A stretch of 64,000 bases of DNA from NCBI GenBank assembly GCA_023052935.1, contig CM041293.1, positions 177,001,600 to 177,065,599 on the forward strand, read 5' to 3'. Positions 52,001 to 59,996 of this stretch are shown here, one piece after another. How positions within the stretch are numbered: the stretch's first letter is position 1; every line of letters starts with the position of its first letter. This stretch comes from Piezodorus guildinii. Its lineage: Eukaryota > Arthropoda > Insecta > Hemiptera > Pentatomidae. The translations under genes were made by a program, and so were the position numbers. The notes below the pieces were generated by a model, which made no database searches, had not been told where the DNA came from, and saw only the letters and a program-made list of their open reading frames with translations.

Positions 52001-52018
52001 AAATTGGACTTGGACTAA
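37881..52018 (+). CDS. CRAL-TRIO domain protein (alpha-tocopherol-transfer-protein-like), six coding exons
   Basis: Exons 37881-38025, 40976-41132, 47613-47865, 49345-49455, 49637-49739 and 51876-52018 join in phase into about 303 codons without a stop. All borders are GT/AG. The product should be a cytosolic carrier of a hydrophobic ligand (retinoid, tocopherol or phosphoinositide class; actual ligand unknown). Residues 1-100 hold the charged N-terminal lobe (KEDIQALRTWLEKQPHLPPI, LLVFLAACNFSIELSKKT, YTLRTKHPRMW). Residues 101-222 form the lipid-binding domain, with the core strand GYIFIIDMANVTLGH at about 154-168. Residues 257-303 end YEETLRVDEKKRPP...GSFRKLDLD, the conserved tail of insect members. 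The length fits the family (about 300). It lies tandem to copy 1 (exons 2145, 9583). TTTCAG at 37861-37866 may be the acceptor of the start exon, implying an upstream 5'-UTR exon. Introns are packed with mobile elements. Confidence 0.92.
38492..39719 (-). mobile_element. Near full-length, inactivated mariner (MAR-3)
   Basis: Ends TTGGGTTGTCCGGAAAA and TTTTCGGACAACCCAA, TA on both sides, 1228 bases. The minus strand begins MSHDSVHFRY and reads WF-RFRS-DF, then DPFLKRVVTSDEKWVLHVNS (first catalytic D in SDEKW), SPKAGMHPRKVML, FELLPQNQTINTDFYSAQLD and NRKGVILH. A stop then replaces the Q before DNARP (second D), followed by YSPDISFSDFHLF (third D). A D,D34D transposase with all three acidic positions still visible but several stops and frameshifts. 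It is distinct from MAR-1 by terminal sequence. Inserted in the foldback arm. Confidence 0.9.
39949..40870 (+). mobile_element. Internally deleted mariner, copy 5 (MAR-1)
   Basis: Ends TTGGGTTATTTC and CACCACCCAA; TA follows on the right, TG precedes on the left (probably a mutated TA). An ORF at 40298-40753 reads from GRPPSVIDNDVLKHTVEG through STVSRHLKCIGKVKKLDTWV and PHDLTERQQMKSLETSVSLQ into LPHPPYSPDLSPTDYHLFRN. Here the deletion is in frame, so N- and C-terminal parts are fused in one ORF of 151 codons, and the third catalytic D (YSPDLSPTD) is kept. This junction differs from copies 1-4. Confidence 0.9.
40976..41132 (+). CDS. CRAL-TRIO copy 2, exon 2
   Basis: 157 bases from a TTATCTTTGCAG acceptor to a GTAAGT donor, 52 codons plus two bases (DEQLLVFLAACNFSIELSKK, YTLRTKHPRMWKERDIDHPI). 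Completes the CRAL-TRIO N-terminal lobe. Confidence 0.92.
41280..41720 (+). mobile_element. LINE reverse-transcriptase remnant (CR1/L2-like)
   Basis: Translation VRNLGVIFEQNLYVNNHVSN, after a frame change LKRLMKCFIRLIFESPDAP and YAELKWLNPVSQR. This follows the VRNLGV-FD..L....HV....R and R-IF......(L)-WL-..QR pattern after the reverse-transcriptase palm. Multiple frameshifts. It lies in intron 2. Confidence 0.7.
41821..42060. mobile_element. MITE M1, copy 1
   Basis: Inverted ends ATATCTGAGGCGGTCGTGAA and TTCACGACCGCCATAGATAT. Internal GATAACTCGAGTTATATA and AAGAAATTTCTTGGTGGAAG are shared with 51091-51343 and 59997-60267. This copy is in the opposite orientation to the other two. No coding capacity. 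Confidence 0.88.
42073..42336 (+). mobile_element. SINE-C with 16-base target duplication
   Basis: Flanked by ATATACAAGTTTATGG at 42057-42072 and 42337-42352. The head GGGAGCCCGTGGCTGGGTGG and B box AGTTCGAATCCCAG are intact, the tail CTGTCGCGCCAGC ends in an A-run. The duplication includes the last bases of the adjacent MITE M1, so the SINE came later. Confidence 0.93.
42337..42815. other. Intron 2 sequence, nothing recognised
   Basis: AT-rich between SINE-C and the HINE-like copy. Confidence 0.5.
42816..43634 (+). mobile_element. HINE-like family, near full length
   Basis: ACTTTCCCTTACTATATATTG after GGGTTTTT at the left and GAAAGTCGGTGTTGCCCGCACC/AGAT before TTTTTTTT at the right. Both subterminal repeats and the hairpin are present. 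Confidence 0.87.
43635..44400. other. Intron 2 sequence, nothing recognised
   Basis: AT-rich, poly-A interruptions near 44041 and 44124. No supported ORF. Confidence 0.5.
44401..45210 (+). mobile_element. LINE 3' end with TAT-repeat tail
   Basis: Reads GDKIPVWGYAGDLVLLGEDT (palm YADD in the degraded form YAGD), FEQVEKFKYLGSMITK, NACYYSVSELLSSRLLSKNL, IYKTIILPTVLYGCETWPLT, RRDETTGLEGLE and SRRLKW. These match the widespread arthropod LINE with YLG, YGCETW and RRLRW motifs. It ends in a TAT-repeat (45188-45208), typical of the 3' tail of this group. Frameshifts and the YAGD change show inactivity. It differs from the fragment at 7447-8110 in sequence and tail. Confidence 0.85.
45938..45994. 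repeat. (TA)n microsatellite
   Basis: About 28 TA units followed by GTGTGTGT. The corresponding point of the duplicate near 57330 has only a few TA/T bases. Confidence 0.9.
46152..46315. mobile_element. Penelope-like repeat end with degenerate hammerhead
   Basis: The minus part (46160-46225) has GCCGACATTTCGGCTCAAG and TGAGCCGTCATCATG. An inverted plus part (46230-46309) has ACTGACTCTTGACTATTCTA and ACTATACATCCTCAATA. Same head-to-head arrangement as 34986-35082. The hammerhead core (46168-46209) has lost the first C of CTGATGA and the GAAAC has become GAAAT, so it should be inactive. Confidence 0.55.
46494..47180. other. Intron 2 sequence, nothing recognised
   Basis: AT-rich; the minus ORF at 46952-47182 is not supported. 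Confidence 0.5.
47181..47570 (-). mobile_element. SINE-C split by a HINE-like fragment
   Basis: Tail part CATGGGGAGACAGGCCATAT (47181-47211) and head part (47400-47570) with GATGGGCCTCACATTTCAG, GACTGGGATTCCAACTCA and CACACAGCCACGTGC. The middle is replaced by 47212-47394. Confidence 0.7.
47212..47394 (+). mobile_element. HINE-like family, CACCAGAT-end fragment
   Basis: GATAAAACTAACCGATTATT to TGTTGCCCGCACCAGATTTG. Only the last 180 bases, with GTAAGTGAAAGT degraded to GTAAGGCATGTG. It sits inside SINE-C. Confidence 0.8.
47613..47865 (+). CDS. CRAL-TRIO copy 2, exon 3 (lipid-binding core)
   Basis: 253 bases from TATCGCTTTCAG to donor GTAACT, 84 codons after the split I codon (AT|A). Reads QFGVLPQRKGHPAIFLYKVL, DLSQLLAGPNPDGYIFIIDM and ANVTLGHILRNPLTLYATAL. 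This is the beta-sheet core that lines the ligand cavity in the family. Confidence 0.93.
47866..48552. other. Intron 3 sequence, nothing recognised
   Basis: AT-rich, no supported feature; a moderately GC-richer stretch at 48290-48400 is unassigned. Confidence 0.5.
48553..49254 (+). mobile_element. HINE-like family with internal deletion
   Basis: ACTTTCACTTACTATATATAG after a T-run; the segment from the first AAAATTTTCGA to CCGAGACGT (microsatellite part) is deleted; ends GTAAGTGAAAGTCGTGTGTTG then CCCGCATCAGAT before TTTT. Both termini are well preserved. Confidence 0.88.
49345..49455 (+). CDS. CRAL-TRIO copy 2, exon 4
   Basis: 111 bases, phase 0 at both ends, acceptor TTTTATAAAG and donor GTAAGA. 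Reads EGSCCTIRGFHFMNGGPILE and TFLNMLKPFINADVWKL. Same size and phase as the 2145-2255 exon of copy 1. Confidence 0.9.
49637..49739 (+). CDS. CRAL-TRIO copy 2, exon 5
   Basis: 103 bases, acceptor TTTTCAAAG, donor GTAAGT. Reads INTHEKTTGLEKHFDPEEIP, KDYNGKGPSVEELC. The usual LP-E-GG is here IPKDYNGKG, a slightly relaxed version; copy 1 keeps LLPRELGGN. Confidence 0.9.
49873..50027 (+). mobile_element. SINE-A, 5' half
   Basis: GGGGTCATCTGTAGTATAG head and GGTTCAAACCC B box, then GGCCCTAGGATTTC and TGGAAGGGGATGTA. The tail is missing; it lies in intron 5. Confidence 0.75.
50028..51090. other. Intron 5 sequence, nothing recognised
   Basis: About 1 kb of AT-rich sequence without repeats shared in the window. 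Confidence 0.5.
51091..51343. mobile_element. MITE M1, copy 2
   Basis: ATATCTGTGGCGGTTATGAA and TTTTTCCCGACCACCACAGATAT (two parts) as inverted ends, with AAATTTCGTCCACCAAG and ATATAACTCGAGTTATC inside. Diverged by several bases from copies 1 and 3. Confidence 0.85.
51537..51812 (+). mobile_element. SINE-A, full length
   Basis: GGGTCATGGGGAAAG head, CCTTCGGAGGGGATGTAAA, AAGGTGGTCCCGAGCC, ACTGTAGCATCATCTGATAA and an AT-rich tail with AATAAACAAAC. The A box is degenerate. Confidence 0.78.
51876..52018 (+). CDS. CRAL-TRIO copy 2, exon 6 with stop
   Basis: Acceptor TTTGTTCACAG; 143 bases to TAA at 52016-52018. Reads KKYYNMIREYKPWFEYEETL, RVDEKKRPPDSKVDDGLQGS, FRKLDLD. The W-F...RVDE-KRP..(GSF)RKLD tail is typical of insect CRAL-TRIO proteins. 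Confidence 0.92.
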
Positions 52019-52729
52019 TACCGAATATATTTATATGTCTTGTAAACAGTTTAAAGAACTTGCAAAATTATTAAAGGATTAGAATTATATTGTTAGGTAA
52101 ATTAGGTGTAGAATTGGAATAATTATATATTATAAAATTATTTTCATATAAAAATGTTATCTTTAAAAATGCTATCTTTATGTTTTTTTCCAAAGGCAAA
52201 ATCCTAAATTTCAGCTTTGATCAACAACAAAATCATAGCATTAATATTAATAAATATCAGAAGCATTCATAAAAAGTAGAATATCTAAAACTGATTCCGT
52301 CCAATATAAAATCTGTAATACCTTAATTGAAAAAAAGAGAGGGAAACCTTCTCTTGTATTTGGGATCAACAGAGACACGAATATAACCCAGTATTTGGCA
52401 TTGTTAAGGTGGCTCTATCCTTATTCTAGATGTCATTATCTCATGGGTTCCTTCCTCTATCAGACAATCAGAACTCAGCAGCCCACCTATATCTTCCGAA
52501 CCCTTCAATTCAGTCCCATTCTACCAGATCCTGTCTTTCAGACCTTTCTGTCCAAAGCTACCTCTCTTTAGAATCTTATCGCTTTTTTTTTTTTGTTCAC
52601 CCCTACCTCACCTTTGAAGGCAATAGGGGGGTTTCTCGTGCCAAAGTGTGAGAGCGGGGATAAATGCTGAGATAAAAGCCTCCCCCCCCCCCAACACTGA
52701 GACGTGAATTTGTAATTATTTGGTTACAA
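52019..52729. other. 3' flank of the CRAL-TRIO gene
   Basis: Probably includes the 3' UTR. The first AATAAA-like signal is TTAATAAATATCAG near 52249, about 230 bases after the stop; closer variants are absent. A C-run at 52682-52692 follows a GC-richer piece (52430-52650) whose ORF I do not recognise. Confidence 0.45.
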
Positions 52730-52970
52730 GTTTTGGTTGCTAGTCTCCCACGCCAGAGTTGTGAGTTCGAGTCCCAGTCCCAGCGGGACTTTTATAAGAA
52801 TGAGACTCTCCCCCAGGGTAGTGAGACTCATCAGCCTACTGGTGGCAACTCGCAAGAATAGGTATAAGGAGTAATGACCCTACCCTAAACATTTCATCGA
52901 GAAACGTGAGTATATTCTCTCAGGAGTCTATACCATGCGGCCAAGGGACTACACGGAACCTGCCCCACCC
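52730..52970 (+). mobile_element. SINE-C, 5'-truncated
   Basis: GTTGCTAGTCTCCCACGCC, B box AGTTCGAGTCCCAG, AGTAATGACCCTACCC, GAGAAACGTGAGTATATTC and a degraded tail CTACACGGAACCTGCC. Confidence 0.78.
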
Positions 52971-53079
52971 ATCTTATCCCTCCTGAGATCCGTCATGTAC
53001 AAACTGCTTTTTCCTTTGAATCCCTCCTTTTCCTCAAGTATCATTAATCTCATGAACGCTGTGGTAAAATAATACACAA

Positions 53080-53140
53080 AACAGTCAGATAACATGAGTC
53101 AGTTCTTGGCACATGGCGAATGAAAGTTTTAAGACGTTTA
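53080..53140 (+). repeat. Dispersed repeat D2, left half (split by palindrome)
   Basis: CATGAGTCAGTTCTTGGC and AGTTTTAAGACGTTTAAAA match the uninterrupted copy at 59591-59730. The right half continues at 55709-55770. Confidence 0.8.
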
Positions 53141-54013
53141 AAAGGGCCTAGCCGGATAAGCATGTGAAATCTGCCCCCGCGTGTATTAGAACCAAATTTA
53201 TACCATTGAGTCACACCTATGAGAAACAACCTTACGCAAATTTTTAGCCCCTTAATCCTAACGGGAGGGAAGTTATGGAGGGGGAAAGAAAAAACAAAAA
53301 AAAATTGTTTTCTCCTCAACAGCTTAACCGATTTTCATGAAAAAAATATATGTTATGGATTTTACAAATAGGTTTCAATAAATATTATTTTAAAAATTTT
53401 TCCACGAAAATGCTGGTCAAAAAAAAATTTTGAATTTTTCAAAAAAATATTTTCTGGTTATAATGGTTTGGTACACCTCCAATCTTTCGCTACTTTATTT
53501 CATTGGAGGGTCCTATATAACATATATTTTTTTCAATTTTATCGCAAGTGTACCCCATAGTGAAAAATTAAAAAAAACAATTTTTTCTCCTGAACGGATC
53601 AACCGAATTTCACGAAAAAAATATATGTTAATGGTTTTCTAAAAGAGTTTCAAAAAACATTTTTTAAATTTTTTTATTTTGAAAACGTGAGTCAAAATTT
53701 TAATTTTTAATTTTAAAAAACAATTTTAAAATTACTTTGGTTTGGTACACCAACAATTTTTTGCTGATATAATTCATTGGAGGGTCCTGCACAATATATA
53801 TTTTTTTCGAGTTGATCTGAAATGTACCCAATAGTGAAAAATAAAAAAAGCAGCATTTTTTCAGCTCTCTGAGTGGTAGCTGTAGTCACGCATGAAGAGT
53901 AGGGATAGAGCTGTAGGATCGTAATGTCATTAGATATTAGATATTACTTACACACTGTGTACATACATACTATTTCCTATACCTATTATAATAAATATCT
54001 TATATTGGATGGA

Positions 54014-54046
<33 letters not shown>

Positions 54047-55708
54047 TTTTTACTTGGATAACTCCTACATAGCACTATATGCCACATTTATATAAAACAT
54101 AATTACAAAGATTTTTTTAATGTATATGTTTTCATATTATTATATGTTAGTCAAAAAATATTTGATGACAGACTTGACAGCATGAAATGTTCGAGAAAAT
54201 ATCATTATATTCGTCTCCCAGATGAACCATTCCGTTTTTCAAAAATATTAAAAATTATTTATTCTTTAAATATCAACTGTCTATGTAAATATCCTGAAGC
54301 TGCGATTTATATTATTAGAAATCTTCTATTGGATGTAATTTTTTATTTTTTATTGGATAACAACATAAAACTATGTGCTCTATTCATATAAGCATCAAGA
54401 ATAAAAATTTAAATAAGTAACTACGAAACAATTTTTATATATATTTTTTATATCATTAAGATAAAACTGTAAAAGCAGTTAAAATGTTAGTCTATAAAAC
54501 TATGATACTGTATAAAATGATCGTTCAAAAAATAAATAAAAATACCAGTATTTTTTGCTACTTCAGGATATTTAGATAGATAGGCAATATTTAAAGAATA
54601 AATAATTTTTAATGTTCGTAAAAAACGGAATAGTTCCACTGGTAAACGAAGTAGTAGTTTTTTCCTCGAAAATTCCATGCAAGTCTAACATCATAGATTA
54701 ACATTTAACTTTATAACTTTATATAAAAAAAATCTTTGTAGTTATGTTTTATATAAATATAGCATATAGTGCTATGTAGTAGTTATGCAAGTAATAATAT
54801 AGAGTAGTAATAAAGTAGTTAAAAAAATATATATATTCCATCCAATATCAGATATTTATTATAATAGGGACAGTAAATAGTATGTATGTACACTGTGTGT
54901 AAGTAATATCTAATATCTAATGACATTACAATCCTACAGCTCTATCCCTACTCTTCATGCGTGACTACAGCTACCACTCAGAGAGCTGAAAAAATGCTGC
55001 TTTTTTTATTTTTCACTATTGGGTACATTTCAGATCAACTCGAAAAAAATATATATTGTGCAGGACCCTCCAATGAATTATATTAGCAAAAAATTGTTGG
55101 TGTACCAAACCAAAGTAATTTTAAAATTGTTTTTTAAAATTAAAAATTAAAATTTTGACTCACGTTTTCAAAATAAAAATATTTAAAAAATGTTTTTTGA
55201 AACTCTTTTAGAAAACCATTAACATATATTTTTTTCGTTAAATTCGGTTGATCCGTTCAGGAGAAAAAATCGTTTTTTTAATTTTTCACTATGGGGTACA
55301 CTTGCGATAAAATTGAAAAAAATATATGTTATATAGGACCCTCCAATGAAATAAAGTAGCGAAAGATTGGAGGTGTACCAAACCATTATAACCAGAAAAT
55401 ATTTTTTTGAAAAATTCAAAATTTTTTTTTGACCAGCATTTTCGTGGAAAAATTTTTAAAATAATATTTATTGAAACCTATTTGTAAAATCCATAACATA
55501 TATTTTTTTCATGAAAATCGGTTAAGCTGTTGAGGAGAAAACAATTTTTTTTGTTTTTTCTTTCCCCCTCCATAACTTCCCTCCCGTTAGGATTAAGGGG
55601 CTAAAAATTTGCGTAAGGTTGTTTCTCATAGGTGTGACTCAATGGTATAAATTTGGTTCTAATACACGCGGGGGCAGATTTCACATGCTTATCCGGCTAG
55701 GCCCTTTA
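53141..55708. repeat. 2.57-kb palindromic element with ~1.28-kb arms
   Basis: Arms 53141-54440 and 54441-55708 are reverse complements. Outer ends are AAAGGGCCTAGCCGGATAAG and CTTATCCGGCTAGGCCCTTT. The outer 900 bases of each arm are nearly identical and the inner 350 are clearly diverged. Each arm contains a ~250-base segment twice in tandem (starting TTTTCTCCTCAACAGC and TTTTCTCCTGAACGGATC, each with CATTGGAGGGTCCT). Mirror ORFs on the two arms (54182-54391 + and 54487-54678 -) share FRF..-LKIIYSLNI--L-KYPE, but have no known domain. Confidence 0.92.
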
Positions 55709-56149
55709 TCGCAAAGGTGAAGATGATTGATTCCTGGGTCCTGGTATTGGTCATTTTATGCGCCAGATATAATAAATTATTATTTTATTTCATAAATGCC
55801 TAAACAAAATAAATTGCCCAAAATTACAACAAATAACAAACACCATCAGGAAAAACCACAAGCAACATATGGCGAGTTGGTAACACAAGTCACCAACTGG
55901 TTAATAGTATGCATTGTGCCAATTTTTGTTGTTGTAGACCCTGATGAAGACCGAATAGTCAAGAAATAAAATACTGGTTAATATTTCATATACATACTAA
56001 GTATTTCAATGTTCTCTGAAACTTGAGTTTTAGGTTAAGGACCACACTATCCTGTTCATTAAAGTTATAATTTAGTTTTATTCCTAAGAGACTTAAGTCA
56101 CAGGATAAAAAAGGTAGTTTTAATTTAATTTAATTTAACCTCCATCTAT
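55709..56149 (+). other. Right half of repeat D2, then unassigned
   Basis: CGCAAAGGTGAAGATGATTG, GGTATTGGTCATTTTATGCG continue D2. At 55940-55970 the sequence CCCTGATGAAGACCGAATAGTC resembles the degenerate hammerhead ends but lacks GAAAC. Confidence 0.55.
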
Positions 56150-56560
56150 TCAAGCGTATTTTCTCACCATTACTTCTCAATGGAGAAGAGAACTAAATCT
56201 CAGGTTGCAAAGCCGTGTTACTGCTGCTCAAAAGAAGTTCAATAAAATAATTATGGGAAAACCACACAGAGATAGTGTCTGAAATAGCAGAATCAGGTAA
56301 AAACTGAAGATATGCTCCATGCTGGATACCCTGCAAAGAAGGCAGTCAAAGTCATAGGTATGGTCATGTTTGGCAGATGGACCACCACAGAGACCAAATT
56401 AAAACCTTAGAGAGATGACCAAGAACCTCATACACAACTCGTATGGAATGAATTGGAAGATGGAGGGGAAAGAACCTAAGAAGAAATGAGGACCCTTGGC
56501 AGGAAGGGAGACACACAACACTGATTGTTGGAAGCACCTCCATGTTTAAATACAAATGGG
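56150..56560 (+). mobile_element. LINE C-terminal remnant
   Basis: RVTAAQKKFNKIIMGKPHRD, then LKICSMLDTLQRRQSKS with stops, and RWRGKNLRRNEDPWQEGRHT. Fits the end of endonuclease/reverse-transcriptase LINEs (R-I-G--R-D--RN--IR--L----ML-T---RQ--W-GHV). Many stops and frameshifts. Confidence 0.65.
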
Positions 56561-57114
56561 TGGAAGGAGAGAGAAATGCTTTATTTATTTGGCAATGCTG
56601 CCCAAATACATCAGGTTGCTTAAATCACACAGCATAAAATATCAATCCCTTGGACATTTTTCAAATACATTTACAATTTTTTTTTTATATTATTATTTTA
56701 ATTTCATTTTTTCCTATTTTAATACAAATTTTTTAATATGTAAAAATTTTTTTAAAAAAATACTAATACTGAAAAAGAGGAAGCATGCATATCAACAATG
56801 GTTCACTGAGACACATGAAGAATAAACAAGAAAATATTCAATCAGCAAAGTAACAGATGGATTTTATGGTTTATTTATGAAAATGAAACTTCAACTAAAA
56901 CCAAATAAATTTTAAAGTTAAAATATGGTGATCAGAGAAGATGAGATTTAAATTAAAATAGCCAGTAATATATGTTTTATTTCTTTTGGACTAATTTCTT
57001 TTTCAGGCCAAGTACTTATTCAATTAACAATAAAAAGGTAAAATTAGAAATAGATTGTTATTTAGAGTGTCTGAATCTACTTTAAAACATTTTAGATACA
57101 AGCAGTATTTTTTA
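56561..57114. other. Nothing recognised
   Basis: AT-rich; ORF 56556-56825 is low-complexity aromatic and lysine-rich and not supported. Confidence 0.5.
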
Positions 57115-57207
57115 GGTTGTCCTAGGATTTTTTAATGGGAATAAAAAAATCCTTGGTTATGCCCTCCTTCAGAGAAGACATAAAAAAATTGGTCCTGAGC
57201 CTTATCA
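57115..57207 (+). mobile_element. SINE-A internal fragment
   Basis: GTTGTCCTAGGATTTTTTAATG, AAATCCTTGGTTATGCCC and TTGGTCCTGAGCC (each quoted separately) match the SINE-A centre. Confidence 0.7.
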
Positions 57208-57249
57208 TTTTATAATAGGAATTTTAAAAATGATAAAGAAAAAGAGAGA

Positions 57250-57690
57250 AAACATTATCTCGAAACAAACAAATATTTTATAATTGCCTTGTTCCTTCAT
57301 TTTTCACTATAACATAAATAATACATGTATATTTTTTTTAAATCTCTTGGTCATTTCTTAGTAGTGTTAATCATTAAAATTAAATTTCAATTTTTACATT
57401 GAAAATTCTAATATAAATTGGAGCCTGCTGCCCTGGCAATGGCATAACAACTTAACATGGTCACTGGTTCAAGCCCGGCAGATGGCCAGAGGATTTTTTA
57501 CAGGGAGTAAAACATCCTTAATTATGCTGTCTTCGGAGAGAAGATAAAATGGAGGCCCCGAGCCTAAGCAATGTCAGGTATTCGTTAAAGATCCCTATCC
57601 TAATTAAACCTGGATAAGCAAAATTTAGGACCACTGTAGCATCGCCCGATTAGCCACAGTAGCATAAAGTTATGTTAAACAAATAAACAA
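57250..57690 (+). repeat. Dispersed segmental duplicate, copy 2
   Basis: Partner of 45870-46493. It retains the complete SINE-A (57438-57690) where the other copy has the hammerhead-bearing replacement, and lacks the TA expansion. Confidence 0.82.
57438..57690 (+). mobile_element. SINE-A in segmental duplicate
   Basis: GGTTCAAGCCCGGCAG (B box), GAGGCCCCGAGCCTAAGC, TATTCGTTAAAGATCCC, AGCATCGCCCGATTAGCC, tail AACAAATAAACAATAAACAAG. Confidence 0.82.
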
Positions 57691-58715
57691 TAAACAAGAG
57701 TTTTTAATAATGTTTATCGGTGTGATAAATAGTTAACAAGGAAACATGAATATAAAAAAACAATTTAACCTTCCCTATTGATATTTTATGACTATTGTCA
57801 ATATTTTAGAAAATATATAATTCAGATCAACTTGAAATATTTGCCAAGTATTAGCATTCCATTCTAGAGAGCAGATTATCAGTAATTAATGGTGAAATAT
57901 TGTTAATGGTATTTAAAAGTTTTCCAAAAATATTTAAAAATGTAATGATTCAAAACAGATATTTGTTTTCGGTATTTGTACAGCCTTTTTAGTTTAATAT
58001 TAATGACTAAAAAGTTTTAAATTTTCGAAAGTACTGATAGATTGTGATCTAAAGATTCATTTCACTCTTTTAATAAATTACAACGGCTGGTCTAATAATA
58101 GCTATAACATATCTAGTAGAAATATTAAGCAATCCAGTTGTGCAACACTTCTTTTTAAATAAAGTGGTTTTATCTCTCGTGTGAATAAAAATAAATGGAT
58201 GTAAATAATTAAAGTTATACTGAACCCTTTTAAAGTTATTGATCCAACTTTTAGCGAAAGGTAGCTCTACCACCATTTCTGATTGGTTTTCACAATTTTC
58301 TTTATAATGCTATGTTTTGACGATACTGAGAGGTGTAGATTCATCATTTGATAATCATTATATTAATTTAATTTTCTCATCATTGTCTTTAATTCAAAAA
58401 ATGAAATCTATTTATTCAAAAAGAAAAGAAACATTTTTACTAACTTACTCAACAATTTTCAGCCGTCTTATAGGTGTTCTCATGAATTGAATTGATGATG
58501 AAATATAATATGATATTTTTGAGAACAGGTATTTTTGAAAAATGATACTTTCAGAAAATTATGACGACGCTGCTGATAAGCGGTGAAATGAATTGATATG
58601 TAACATGTATATGCATGGTAGGTAAGGTAACGTATTTATTAAAAATAATTTATTATATGTTGATATTAGATGTTAAAAATGTATAAATGCAATAAAACTT
58701 TAATTGATTACAGAA
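57691..58715. other. Nothing recognised
   Basis: AT-rich intergenic sequence of about 1 kb; minus ORF 58070-58276 unsupported. Confidence 0.5.
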
Positions 58716-58755
58716 ACTTGAAAATGGCCCTAGAGGCTGAAACGTTGCAACGTCT
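58716..58755 (+). ncRNA. Degenerate hammerhead-like repeat end
   Basis: CTTGAAAATGGCCCTAGAGGC, then TGAAACGTTGCAACG. The stem II pairing GCC/GGC and GAAACGTTG remain, but CTGATGA has become CTTGAAAA, so cleavage is not expected. AAATAAATAAAAATAAAAATA follows. Confidence 0.3.
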
Positions 58756-59590
58756 GGAAATTAAATAAATAAAAATAAAAATATATATATATCCAAAACT
58801 TCTTTTGTAGTATGGCCTAACCTAATATTTATCGAACATATATTAATTTAATAATAATAATAGAAGTTTGTCGGCATAAGATCAAAAGGCGTTTACCTAA
58901 ATCCATGGCACCTCCTACCCCCTCCCCCCTAGCAATACCTCGGGAAACTTCCTAGACCCCTGGGGCAATTCCCATATTAGCCCCGCTTTGCTTTGTCTCA
59001 TAGCAGATCGGTAATTTCTAAAAAAGAGTATTTTTGGAAAGAAGATGGGATGAGGTGATGAGGGTGCGATTTTAGAAGCAGAGAGGACAGTTGAGTTCCA
59101 TCCACGAGAAGAGAAGAATCAGAGATCGAGGAGAGGTCTGTCGGAGGGTCCAAGCTGAGAGCAGCTGGAGGTCTGAGAACCTAGAAGGGACGCCTGTGAC
59201 AATTTCCACATCCGCCAGCTGACTAAGTTTCAAAAGGTAACTTGTAATATTGTTTGGCAAGGTTAAATATAAGAAATCCCTCAGTATTCTCAAGCATTAT
59301 GTAAATAGATTGTATATGGGTAAGTTGCTTTTAAATAATATCTGAATGCCACTTATTATGATTGGTAAACATGATACCTTTGGAAAGGAAATCCAATGGT
59401 TTCATTAAATATAGTCTATATATGGATTAAAGATATCAAGTAAGCAGGTTTTTGAAGGTACCGCTGCCGTAGAAAAGCAGTCGGTTAAAAACTTAGCAAT
59501 AAGATAGAGCATTAGAAAATCTATCCCATGGATGGTCCAATATCAATCTCAAGAAAGCTGCAGTAAAAAAAAAAAACAACTATAAAACAG
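58756..59590. other. Unassigned, with a GC-richer stretch
   Basis: A C-rich piece at 58908-58940 and an ORF on the minus strand at 59072-59293 (ADVEIVTGVPSRFSDLQLLS...) with coding-like composition but no family I recognise. Possibly an old LINE. Confidence 0.3.
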
Positions 59591-59730
59591 TCACAGATCA
59601 TGAGTCAGATCTTGGATCAAGGCGAGTGACAGTTTTAAGAAGTTTAAAATTGATCGGAAAGGTGAAGAAGACTGATGCATGGTCTTAGTATTGGTCATTT
59701 CATGCGTGAAGGCCAGATAGAATTTTTTGG
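59591..59730 (+). repeat. Dispersed repeat D2, uninterrupted copy
   Basis: CATGAGTCAGATCTTGG, AGTTTTAAGAAGTTTAAAAT, TGATCGGAAAGGTGAAG, TATTGGTCATTTCATGCG. Shows the empty site of the palindrome at 53141-55708. Confidence 0.82.
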
Positions 59731-59996
59731 TCATCTGAGGTAGTAGCTAGGCAGTGCACTATCTCACTCAGCCAACCCGCCCCCTCTAAAACTTGGGCTT
59801 AGATCACATCTGATCTAACCTGCCAAGTTTATTTCAATTACATTATAAATTTATAATACAAATTCATAAAACGGTGACAGACAAACACAACGGCAAAGGC
59901 ATAAGTAAAATATCCTGAATATAGAATAATAACCTTGTCATATTGTTGGTATCATATTATAACTCCATTAACCTTTATCATAATTACATAAATATA

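Noticed and set aside
52430..52651. 73-codon ORF with WVPSS, reminiscent of LINE RNase H (WVPSH-GI-GN)
   Set aside because: Only four matching residues and no second motif.
53430..53642. 70-codon ORF MNFSKKYFLVIMVWYTSN... also found on the minus strand at 55219-55419
   Set aside because: The identical protein on both strands only reflects the palindrome arms; composition is AT-driven and no family resemblance is seen.
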